Assembly (NCBI GenBank): GCA_021372055.1
Contig: JAJFVB010000292.1
Location: 1 to 42,389, forward strand
Direction of reading: 5' to 3'
Length of the DNA stretch: 42,389 nt
Origin: Desulfobacteraceae bacterium
GTDB lineage: Bacteria > Desulfobacterota > Syntrophobacteria > Syntrophobacterales > Syntrophobacteraceae
Below, in pieces: positions 31,967 through 39,177 of the stretch. Made by a program: the position numbers and the translations under genes. The notes under the pieces were generated by a model. That model was not told the origin of the DNA, did no database searches, and saw only the letters and a program-made list of their open reading frames with translations. Every line of letters begins with the position of its first letter. The stretch's first letter is position 1.

Positions 31967-33931
31967 ATGCGTGATGCGGATAAGACGAAAGAGCAGCTCA
32001 TCTGCGAACTGGAAGAGCTCCGCAGGGAAGGCGTGCCCCAAAGACCCCTCAGTGAGGCGGATCTCAGGGCAGTCTTTGCCACCAACGTCGTCCCTGTATT
32101 CTACTGCAGGGAAGACGGCAGAATTATCGAAGCCAACGACGCCTTTCTCCGGCTAACGGGTTTTTCGAGAAAGGAACTCGAGTCCGGGGCCGCGCGCTGG
32201 GATGCCATCACTCCTCCCGAATGGCGTCATGTCGATGCCATGACCCTGGAATACCTGCGGGAATACGGAATCAGCCCGCCCGCGGAAAAGGAATACCTCC
32301 TGCGGGACGGCCGGCGTGTCTCGGTCCTGGTGGGCACGAGCGTCGTCTCGGGCCAATCGGGCCACATTCTGGGCATTCTGGTCGATATGACGGAGAAGAA
32401 GCGTATCGAGCAGGAACTGAGGGAAAAGGAAGAGCTTTTCCGCCTTGCGACCGAATCGGTCGGAGGCGTGATCTACGAGGCAGACCTGCGTACCGGCAGG
32501 GTCTCCCGTTCGACCGGCATGCTCGCCCTGCTCGGCTACAATCCCGGCGAAGGGCTCGACATGGAGTGGTGGTGGCAGCAGATACATCCCGAAGACGCCC
32601 GGAGAGTAAGAAATGTGCGGCATGCCGCCTACGCCGCGGTCGCGCCCGCTCTTACCGTCGAATATCGAATAATGCACCGCGCGGGGCAGTGGCTCTGGGT
32701 GATGGACAATCTGCGAATCATCTATGACGTCGATGGAAAGCCGGTGCGGCTTGTCGGGTGCGCCGTAAGCATAGACGAACGGAAAAAAGCCGAGCAGGCG
32801 CTAAGAGACAGCGAGGCGCTCTGGCAGTTCGCGCTCGAGGGTTCGGGAGACGGTGTCTGGGACTGGAACCCGCAGACCAGCGAAGTCTTTTTCTCCAAGC
32901 AGTGGAAGGCAATGCTCGGCTATGCCGAAGACGAGATTGGGCACACCCTGCCGGAATGGGACAGGCATCTTCACCCGGACGACAGGGACCGGGTTTACGA
33001 GGAAATCGGCAAGTACTTTGCGGGAAATACGTCCATCTACAACAGCGAGCATCGGCTGCTTTGCAAGGACGGCTCCTACAAATGGGTTCTGGCGCGCGGG
33101 AAGGTCGTCACATGGACGAGCGACGGCCGCCCTCTTCGCGCCATAGGCACCAATATCGATATCACCTACCTCAAGCAGGTCGAAAAGGAACTCCGGGAGG
33201 CGCGGGAGGAGCTCGCGCGCAGGGTCGAGAAAAGGACCGCGGAACTCCAAAAAGCCAATCAGGAGCTCCACAAGCTTTCCTCGATGCTCATTTTCGCTCA
33301 GGAGGAGGAAAGGAAGCGAATCGGAGCGGAGCTCCACGACAGCATAGGACAGACTCTTGCCGGCGTGAAACTCATGATAGAGAAGATCCTTCTTGCAAGC
33401 GACCGGGGGAACTGCGAGGAGGCCTTCAACGAGCTGAGACCCGTCGTACCTCTCATCCAGCACTCCATGCGGGAACTCCGGACCATCTATACCGGCCTGA
33501 GGCCCACGATGCTCGACAACCTCGGCCTCATCGCAACCCTGCAATGGCTCTGCCGTCAATTCCAGGTGCTCTATCCCAAATACAAGGTCAATTTCGAAAC
33601 AACGGTCGAGGAGCGGGACATTCCGGAGGAACTCAAAGTGGTCATTTTCAGGATCTCCCAGGAGGCCCTGAACAATTCCACAAAGCACAGCCAGGCGAGT
33701 ACGATAGACGTCTGCCTGATGAAAGGGCCGGATGGGATCCAGATCATCGTTGCGGACGACGGGGAAGGGTTCAATCAGGATAAAGTCCCGCAGTTCGCGG
33801 GCAGGGAAGGCTTCGGCCTCACCGGCATGAAGGAGCGCGCCGAAATCATGGGCGGGACATTTTCCATAATTTCGACCGAAGGCGCGGGCACCATTGTCCG
33901 GGCCTCATGGCCGGTTTCGATCGGGCTCTGA
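31967..33931 (+). CDS. PAS-PAS-PAS sensor histidine kinase (NarL-type HisKA_3)
   Basis: A soluble 654-residue kinase with no membrane helix. Three PAS domains (about 30-150, 155-275, 285-405) carry typical FYCREDGRIIEANDAFLRLT, PEDARRVRNVRHAAY and FALEGSGDGVWDWNPQTSEV stretches. A coiled coil (about 405-450) is followed by HisKA_3 with RIGAELHDSIGQTLAGVKL, phosphate-accepting His457, and a HATPase domain (VADDGEGFNQ, GLTGMKERAEIMGG). It would phosphorylate a LuxR/NarL-type response regulator, which is not in this window. The ATG at 31967 has a poor ribosome site. Confidence 0.9.
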   Translation: MRDADKTKEQLICELEELRREGVPQRPLSEADLRAVFATNVVPVFYCREDGRIIEANDAFLRLTGFSRKELESGAARWDAITPPEWRHVDAMTLEYLREYGISPPAEKEYLLRDGRRVSVLVGTSVVSGQSGHILGILVDMTEKKRIEQELREKEELFRLATESVGGVIYEADLRTGRVSRSTGMLALLGYNPGEGLDMEWWWQQIHPEDARRVRNVRHAAYAAVAPALTVEYRIMHRAGQWLWVMDNLRIIYDVDGKPVRLVGCAVSIDERKKAEQALRDSEALWQFALEGSGDGVWDWNPQTSEVFFSKQWKAMLGYAEDEIGHTLPEWDRHLHPDDRDRVYEEIGKYFAGNTSIYNSEHRLLCKDGSYKWVLARGKVVTWTSDGRPLRAIGTNIDITYLKQVEKELREAREELARRVEKRTAELQKANQELHKLSSMLIFAQEEERKRIGAELHDSIGQTLAGVKLMIEKILLASDRGNCEEAFNELRPVVPLIQHSMRELRTIYTGLRPTMLDNLGLIATLQWLCRQFQVLYPKYKVNFETTVEERDIPEELKVVIFRISQEALNNSTKHSQASTIDVCLMKGPDGIQIIVADDGEGFNQDKVPQFAGREGFGLTGMKERAEIMGGTFSIISTEGAGTIVRASWPVSIGL

Positions 33932-33998
33932 ACGGGGCGGCGGGTTTGAATGAAACATGCCGGCAGCGCATGTCCGGGGGCATCGCGAACCCCGTCCG

Positions 33999-34120
33999 TA
34001 ATACGCATGAGCGTTCAAGAATGTACCAAAGAACGCTTTTGAAAAGCGTGGGGAGCTGCGCCCCCTCGCCGCTACGCGGTTCATTTTGGCGTCCTGAGGG
34101 GCAGGTTCATTCTATCCCGT
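33999..34120 (-). repeat. MITE copy F (degenerate)
   Basis: Minus orientation. The TIR TAATAC-GCATGAGCGTTCAAGA (33999-34020) and a CGGTTCATTTTGGCG core end are visible. The hairpin part is replaced by GAACGCTTTTGAAAAGCG, also seen near 36863. It occupies most of the gap between the histidine kinase and the rod-like gene. Confidence 0.6.
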
Positions 34121-34194
34121 CATTTCCACGGGCCTTTGGACGGAACAATTCGGCAGTCTGAATCGCGCGGATGTGTTTTTTCGGGCAGGAGAAG

Positions 34195-34437
34195 CTAGAC
34201 GATCTCGTCCAGTAGGCTGGCGGCCAGTTCGACCACTTTGGCATTGGCGTCATAGGTCCTGTTGCCGACGACCATGTTGACGGCATCACGGGCAATATCT
34301 CCACCGGGCGGGGCATTGGAAGGGGACGCCTTGAGTTTCGGAGGTGTTGCGGCTCTGGCGATATCCGACGCTGCATCATCAACCATCTTGGATGCCGTCT
34401 GCATTCCCAGTACACCGCTTTGGATGGCGCTTATCAT
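34195..34437 (-). CDS. Short flagellar-rod-like protein
   Basis: The 80-residue protein looks like the two ends of a flagellar rod/hook protein joined together. MISAIQSGVLGMQTASKMVD resembles the N-terminal motif of FlgB/C/F/G proteins, and ARDAVNMVVGNRTYDANAKV and ELAASLLDEIV resemble the C-terminal helix that ends them. The middle is short and Pro-rich. GGGGAG precedes the ATG at 34437. No other rod gene is near. It may be an assembly adaptor, or the remnant of a rod gene after internal deletion. Family is clear at the ends, function is not. Confidence 0.6.
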   Translation of the reverse strand: MISAIQSGVLGMQTASKMVDDAASDIARAATPPKLKASPSNAPPGGDIARDAVNMVVGNRTYDANAKVVELAASLLDEIV

Positions 34438-34668
34438 AGCTCTGCTCCCCTTAAATCGTGGGTAAGAACAATCAATTCACTATATCGGCAAACCATCCAC
34501 ATTACTTTAGATGACTTATCTGAATTTCAGCGGGCACAGGATCCCGCGCCGTGCCCAATGCCAGTGCTTACTGGCTCCGAGGCAAGGCGCACAGCCGAAG
34601 AGGACACTCTACAGTGCCCGACCAGCCGCAAAACAGGGATCCCATGTGTTAGAGAAGTGACATATTTC

Positions 34669-34884
34669 CTATTCCAAGACGATCAGCACCTGATTCACGG
34701 CCACCGCATCGCCCTGTTTCACCTTGATTTCTTTTACCTTTCCAGAGTCATTGGCCACAATGACGTTTTCCATCTTCATGGCTTCCAGGATTAACACTTC
34801 CTTGTTCTGGGCAACGCTTTCTCCAGCCGTAACGAAAATCTTCGAGATCAGTCCAGGCATAGGTGCTACAATTTCTTTACTCAT
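34669..34884 (-). CDS. Stand-alone biotin carboxyl carrier domain
   Basis: The 71-residue protein is one biotinyl domain: MSKEIVAPMPGLISKIFVTA and the signature EAMKMEN with the biotinylated Lys, then VKQGDAVAVNQVLIVLE. Such carriers move CO2 in acyl-CoA carboxylases or in sodium-pumping decarboxylases of the oxaloacetate/methylmalonyl-CoA type. Carboxylase and transferase subunits are absent here. I start at the ATG at 34884; upstream in-frame sequence is not conserved-looking. It lies at the edge of an AT-rich segment. The source of its partners is unknown. Confidence 0.85.
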   Translation of the reverse strand: MSKEIVAPMPGLISKIFVTAGESVAQNKEVLILEAMKMENVIVANDSGKVKEIKVKQGDAVAVNQVLIVLE

Positions 34885-35130
34885 GTGGTTCTTTTCCTTT
34901 CTCCCGTTTAGAAGGTCCAACCGTACGGACGACGCTGCCAAGACACCGATGTCTAATATCATCCGTACTAGATTGGAAGCATCGGCATATCTCCAAATAA
35001 ATATACCGACGTCTTGTAAAGACTATCTATATACTTCATAAGAATCTTTCTTATGGCATATATATTTGACATAATTACTTAATGAGCCAATATGTTTTAT
35101 ACCTTTTAAAACAGCTTCCCTTCCATGATC

Positions 35131-35152
35131 GTCGATGATAAAACTCATCGAC
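35131..35152. repeat. Inverted repeat
   Basis: Arms GTCGATGA (35131-35138) and TCATCGAC (35145-35152) with a six-base spacer. It could be a regulator site or a small hairpin; no gene start is near enough to say which. Confidence 0.4.
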
Positions 35153-35278
35153 AAATCGCGCCGAATGGGTGAGCTAGTGGCATGTATCGCAACCTCAGTG
35201 AATTAAAATTCATCTTAAAATATATCACTTGCTTCAATAAATAGAACGAAGCGTGTTATCTAGATAATATATTTCAAA

Positions 35279-35299
35279 TATCCTGATGGTGTCAGGATA
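35279..35299. repeat. Inverted repeat
   Basis: Arms TATCCTGA and TCAGGATA are perfect complements with a five-base spacer, in the AT-rich segment. No gene start is adjacent. Confidence 0.4.
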
Positions 35300-35340
35300 G
35301 CTCCAACCATTGCCATGATTAAAGCCAATACGATCCGGAT

Positions 35341-35586
35341 TCAGGACCGTATATAACCTGTTGCTGAAAATTTGTTTATTTTCCATTCAGATATATCACC
35401 AGCGGTGACAATTCTCTCTTCACTCCTCCACCATCGCCGATTGCATGATATCGTAAGCCGGCTATATTTGCGCGCATGGGCACCGCAGCCCCGGTATACA
35501 CAACCTGCTGTATCTGAAAATATTTCGGCCTGCTCCTCGCAAGCAATTAGAGGCAGCCGAATTGAAAAATCGGTGCCGCACTTCAT
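35341..35586 (-). CDS. Possible small Cys-containing protein
   Basis: An 81-residue frame with GGAAGAGTGT before its ATG. MKCGTDFSIRLPLIACEEQA and a CVYRGCG motif suggest it could be real or the remnant of a longer gene, but I do not recognise it. It lies in the AT-rich segment. Confidence 0.25.
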   Translation of the reverse strand: MKCGTDFSIRLPLIACEEQAEIFSDTAGCVYRGCGAHARKYSRLTISCNRRWWRSEERIVTAGDISEWKINKFSATGYIRS

Positions 35587-35654
35587 ACACTCTTCCGGTT
35601 CAATTTTGAAGGATATATTTTATTCTTTGAGATATTTTCTTGTCCGCTGGGACT

Positions 35655-35863
35655 GATACCAAAATTGCGTTCAAGATAGAACGAATTGGAAAGAGCGTGG
35701 ACAACGATTTCCAATTCCTCTCTCAGGTTCGGCTTGGCGCTTGCGGCGGGCCGTTGGCCAGGCCGCAAACGCCAAAATGAGCAGCGCAGCTGCGTGTGGG
35801 GTGTGGGGAGCTGGCTCCCCACGGTCTGAAAGCTTGGTATCATCTTGAAAACCTATTAGTATG
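35655..35863 (+). repeat. MITE copy G (full length)
   Basis: Left TIR GATACCAAAATTGCGTTCAAGATAG and a right end TCATCTTGAAAACC-TATTAGTAT that has drifted slightly. Core AATGAGC at 35777, hairpin GTGGGGAGC-TG-GCTCCCCAC. Together with copy E it defines the full element of about 200 bp. The remaining gap to 36136 has no gene. Confidence 0.9.
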
Positions 35864-36136
35864 AATCATGCGTTCGCTTTTTACCCGGATTTTTTGCGGC
35901 GGCAATAAATATATTTTTTTTAATGAGCTTTCTCAACGCGTTGGAATGAAACGGATTCGCTTTCTTGATCCACGCTATACCCACGGCTGCCGCTGAGAAG
36001 GACTGCCGTTGGATGCTGCGGCAGGAGCGGCTCCCGTTTCGTTTGAAGCGATCCGCGTGGGTCCGGAAGTCAGTTCATCATTCTCATCGAGGTTGAAGGC
36101 AGGGCAGTCTTGCAGGCCTTGCGGTGGCATCTTCTC

Positions 36137-36760
36137 TCACTCCTTCACTGTGCGGGCTCTGGTTTTAACAAAGAAAAGACGGGTGATCCGGTTCAGGTAA
36201 CGATCGGTTACCACTTCGAGAGGCTCCTCGAAAAGGAAGGCATAGTAGTGGCTGTTCTGGCTCCAATAAAGGACCAACGCTTCGATCATTATGGTCGCTA
36301 TCAGCGAATCGACATCCTTGCCGGAGGAAATATCGGATAGATGCCGCTGCATATGCCCGGCCAATGAACGGTGAATCTCTTCTTCACCCGGCCACGACGT
36401 AGTCTCTCTTTCCAGTTGCGCCCATGCAATCAATCTCATAAGGTCTTCATTGCTCGAGATAGAGTTGTACGTGGTGCGAATGAGTGCTGAAGGGTCGACG
36501 TTTGCATCCGGCGAGTCCTCGGAGAGAGCCGTAATCGAGCGCATTCCCTCGAGCATCAGACGTTCCTTGACCGCGCTGTACAGGCCTTCCTTGCTCCCGA
36601 AATGGTAATGGATGAGAGGTTGTGAAATGCCGGAGACGGAGGCGATCTCTCTCATCGAGGCCCCCGCGAAGCCTTTCTCCGCAAACAGGCGCTGGGCGGC
36701 ATCCAATGCGGCGCGGCGAGTCGTTTCGGAATCCCGGCTGCGCACTTTTTGATTTCCCAT
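36137..36760 (-). CDS. TetR/AcrR-family repressor
   Basis: A 207-residue regulator with an N-terminal helix-turn-helix: ALDAAQRLFAEKGFAGASMR, EIASVSGISQPLIHYHFGSK and EGLYSAV. The C-terminal ligand-binding part is helical. AAAGGAACCAGCC precedes the ATG at 36760. A near-perfect 20-bp palindrome starts 15 bp upstream of the start codon, which fits autoregulation. It lies downstream of, and on the same strand as, the receiver-Lon gene, but a hairpin between them suggests its own promoter. Ligand and other targets are unknown. Confidence 0.9.
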   Translation of the reverse strand: MGNQKVRSRDSETTRRAALDAAQRLFAEKGFAGASMREIASVSGISQPLIHYHFGSKEGLYSAVKERLMLEGMRSITALSEDSPDANVDPSALIRTTYNSISSNEDLMRLIAWAQLERETTSWPGEEEIHRSLAGHMQRHLSDISSGKDVDSLIATIMIEALVLYWSQNSHYYAFLFEEPLEVVTDRYLNRITRLFFVKTRARTVKE

Positions 36761-36774
36761 GGCTGGTTCCTTTA

Positions 36775-36794
36775 TTTATTGATCGATCAGTAAA
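36775..36794. promoter_or_regulatory. TetR operator palindrome
   Basis: TTTATTGATCGATCAGTAAA is a palindrome with one mismatched pair (central TGATCGATCA perfect; flanks TTTAT/GTAAA). It lies 15 bp upstream of the TetR start codon, where an autoregulatory site would block transcription. Confidence 0.65.
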
Positions 36795-36845
36795 TATATC
36801 GAACCCCGCAGCTTGTCAAGGCCCGGATTGAGCCCTCCCGATGCG

Positions 36846-36880
36846 GGGGAATGAGTCCCCCGCGCTTTTCAAAAGCGTTC
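36846..36880. repeat. Paired hairpins after lon, shared with copy F region
   Basis: GGGGGA-ATGA-GTCCCCC hairpin (from about 36846) followed by CGCTTTTCAAAAGCGTTC (36863-36880), a 7+1+7 palindrome with three extra bases. The same 18 bases occur, inverted, at 34031-34048 inside MITE copy F, also next to a G/C-rich hairpin. It may serve as the lon transcript end. Confidence 0.45.
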
Positions 36881-36901
36881 CAGGGAAAGAACCGGGCTGC
36901 C

Positions 36902-38917
36902 TTATTCCAGCAGCACGATCGGCAGGATGGATGAGATGTCCCCTGCCGGCACGACCTCCATGCCCTCGGTGACATCCGGATCGAGCGCCTTGACGTCGGT
37001 CCCGTTGGCTGCGGGGAATATCACTGTTTTGACTCCCGCGCGCTGAGCCGCAAGCACCTTTTCCCGGACGCCGCTCACCGGGAGTATCGAACCGCTGAGC
37101 GTTATTTCCCCGGAGAGCGCGACATCGCGTCGCGCCGGGCGGCCGGTGAGCAGGGAAATCAGCGCAAGGGCAATGGTGATGCCCGCCGAGGGTCCGTCTT
37201 TCGGGATGGCTCCCGCCGGGATGTGGATATGAATGTCCTTTTCACGGAAAAAATCCGGATCGATTCCGAGTTCGCCCGCGTGGCTCCGGACGTAGCTCAG
37301 GGCCGTCTGGGCCGACTCGCGGATGACGGAACCAAGGGAGCCGGTCATGATCAGTTGCTGCCCGCCTTTCATAACGGTAGCCTCAACCGTGATGATCTCC
37401 CCGCCGAATTCCGTCCAGACGAGGCCGGTGCTCACCCCCACGCGCCCCCCCGCCTCGGCTGTCTCGTGGCTGTATTTCCTCGGCCCGAGCAGATCCGCAA
37501 CCACTCCCGCATCGATTCGCGGAGGCGGACCGGTCCCTTCCGCCTGGAGGCAAATCCTGGCCAGCTTGCGGCACACCGTGGCAATTTCGCGCTCCAGGTT
37601 TCGAAGCCCCGCTTCGAGCGTGTAGTCCCGAATGATCGCATCGACGGCGGACTCCTCGAATTGAAGCCCCCTGTGCTTGAGGCCGTGCTCCCGCAACTGG
37701 CGCGGCACAATGTAGTTCCCGGCAATGGCCCGTTTTTCCTTTTCCGTGTAGCCCGGAAAGGAGATCACTTCCAGCCTGTCCAGCAGCGGCCCCGGCAATC
37801 TTTCCACCACGTTTGCGGTTGCTATGAACATGACGCTCGAAAGGTCGAAGGGCACATCCAGATAGTGGTCGACAAAATGGCCATTCTGCTCGGGATCGAG
37901 CACCTCCAGGAGCACGGAAGCCGGGTCGCCGCGGAAGTCCTGCCCTATCTTGTCGATCTCATCCAGCATGAAAACGGGGTTCCGGACCCCTTGCCGCTTT
38001 ATTTCGGAAAGGATCCGGCCGGGCATGGACCCGACATACGTTCTCCGGTGTCCCCGCAACTCCGCCTCATCCCTGAGGCCGGCCAGTGAAACGCGGGAAA
38101 ACCTCCTCCCGAGCGCTTCGGCAATAGCCTTGCCTATGGAGGTTTTTCCGGTCCCCGGGGGACCGGAAAAACACAGGACCGGGCTCTTTGTCATCTGCAT
38201 GTGCTTTTTCTTTTCCCGGATCTGGCGAACGCTTGCGCGCAGTTCCTCCAGGTCGATCGGCTTGGGCAGGTAGTGGGCTGCCCCCTTTTTCAGGGCGTCG
38301 ACGGCGGAACTGACCGTCGCATAGCCCGTCACCATCATGATTTCGGTATTCGGAGAAATCCGGCGCGCCGCTTCGAGCAGGTGAATGCCGTCCATTTTCT
38401 CCATCTTCAGGTCCGTCACGACGAGTTCGAACTCATGCTGCTTCAGCATGGAGAAAGCTTCCTGGCCGTTCACAGCGCTGCTGACTTCGTAGCCCTCCTT
38501 GCGCAGGACATATTCCAGGTTGGTCCGGGCAATTTCCTCATCGTCCACAACAAGGATGTGGAATTCGCTCCTGCTGAACAGCGTCTTCACAGCCAGGTAT
38601 TCGAGAATCCGCTCCTTCACGTGCGCAAGCCCGTAATGCCGGGTCCCCAGCACATTCTCCGCTCGCGCCATATCGAGGTTGTCATCCGTGAACGAGTTCC
38701 AGGGCAGCGAAAGGAGAAATTCGATATAGCCGGCGCCGATAGAGTACTCCGGCATGCCGGGATCCATTTTCTCCAGCCTGTCGACCTCCCGCAGCGCGAT
38801 GGAAGAAATGCGCGGGGGCACGCGTCCGCCGGATGCCTTCTTCCGCATCTCAGCGATTTCACTTTCGGTTTCAGGCGAACCCTCTTCGGTTTTCTCGAAT
38901 TTCTTGAAAAAGCCCAT
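36902..38917 (-). CDS. lon: Lon-family protease with an inserted response-regulator receiver
   Basis: A 671-residue Lon-type AAA+ protease. The substrate-binding LAN domain of classical Lon is absent; after a short N-terminus come the linker helices (ISSIALREVDRLEKMDPGMP, SLPWNSFTDDNLDMAR, HYGLAHVKERILEYLAV). A complete CheY-like receiver then lies at residues about 118-238: ILVVDDEE, phospho-Asp169 in ELVVTDLKMEKMDG, MMVTGYA, YLPKPI. The AAA+ domain follows (SGPPGTGKTS; MLDEIDKIG), then the Ser-Lys protease domain with Ser577 (PKDGPSAG) and Lys620, 43 apart as in E. coli Lon. The start at 38917 has a GGGAA ribosome site; longer in-frame starts overlap the inverted repeats upstream. Proteolysis may be switched by phosphorylation. 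Confidence 0.9.
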   Translation of the reverse strand: MGFFKKFEKTEEGSPETESEIAEMRKKASGGRVPPRISSIALREVDRLEKMDPGMPEYSIGAGYIEFLLSLPWNSFTDDNLDMARAENVLGTRHYGLAHVKERILEYLAVKTLFSRSEFHILVVDDEEIARTNLEYVLRKEGYEVSSAVNGQEAFSMLKQHEFELVVTDLKMEKMDGIHLLEAARRISPNTEIMMVTGYATVSSAVDALKKGAAHYLPKPIDLEELRASVRQIREKKKHMQMTKSPVLCFSGPPGTGKTSIGKAIAEALGRRFSRVSLAGLRDEAELRGHRRTYVGSMPGRILSEIKRQGVRNPVFMLDEIDKIGQDFRGDPASVLLEVLDPEQNGHFVDHYLDVPFDLSSVMFIATANVVERLPGPLLDRLEVISFPGYTEKEKRAIAGNYIVPRQLREHGLKHRGLQFEESAVDAIIRDYTLEAGLRNLEREIATVCRKLARICLQAEGTGPPPRIDAGVVADLLGPRKYSHETAEAGGRVGVSTGLVWTEFGGEIITVEATVMKGGQQLIMTGSLGSVIRESAQTALSYVRSHAGELGIDPDFFREKDIHIHIPAGAIPKDGPSAGITIALALISLLTGRPARRDVALSGEITLSGSILPVSGVREKVLAAQRAGVKTVIFPAANGTDVKALDPDVTEGMEVVPAGDISSILPIVLLE

Positions 38918-38931
38918 GCTGCTTTTCCCGT

Positions 38932-38968
38932 GATGTTGCATTCGGCAACATCGGGCAAACGATGTTGC
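38932..38968. promoter_or_regulatory. Inverted/direct repeats before lon
   Basis: GATGTTGC (38932-38939), ATTCG, GCAACATC (38945-38952) form a perfect 8-bp inverted repeat; a third GATGTTGC lies at 38961-38968. They sit just upstream of the lon start, as expected for an operator. A separate TTGCAT-T-ATGCAA palindrome lies at 39023-39035. Confidence 0.55.
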
Positions 38969-39073
38969 GAAAGCGAACAGGTCTGAAATTCCTGGGCAAT
39001 CGGCGCGACCGAAATCAAGCCATTGCATTATGCAACGGATTTTGTTCCGGCTTGTGAATCCACCTTCGAGAAA

Positions 39074-39116
39074 TGTCTTAATGTTTTCCGAGGCTTACCA
39101 AGCCTTTTAAGACATG
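39074..39116. promoter_or_regulatory. Nested inverted repeats in the lon/usp divergent region
   Basis: Outer arms ATGTCTTAA (39074-39082) and TTAAGACAT (39108-39116), inner arms AGGCTT (39092-39097) and AAGCCT (39101-39106), all perfect. They adjoin a TGGCAC box of a sigma-54-like promoter, and could be activator sites. Confidence 0.5.
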
Positions 39117-39131
39117 GCACATCTCTTGACT
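39116..39131 (+). promoter_or_regulatory. Sigma-54-like promoter for Usp/TauE genes
   Basis: TGGCACATCTCTTGAC has the -24 box and correct spacing of the sigma-54 consensus, but the -12 box reads TTGA instead of TTGC. It lies 47 bp upstream of the ATG at 39178. Confidence 0.35.
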
Positions 39132-39177
39132 ATACGTCCATTGAAAAATCCATGCTAGCGAAGGATTCAGGAAAGAC

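Larger units (their letters stand above)
34885..35654. other. AT-rich segment without a recognised gene
   Basis: These 770 bases are markedly richer in A/T than the rest of the window, with runs such as TATATATTTGACATAATTAC. Two perfect inverted repeats are present: GTCGATGA-TAAAAC-TCATCGAC (35131-35152) and TATCCTGA-TGGTG-TCAGGATA (35279-35299). A TTGACA-N17-AATATG sequence at about 35067 points rightward into non-coding DNA. No product can be named. Confidence 0.6.
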
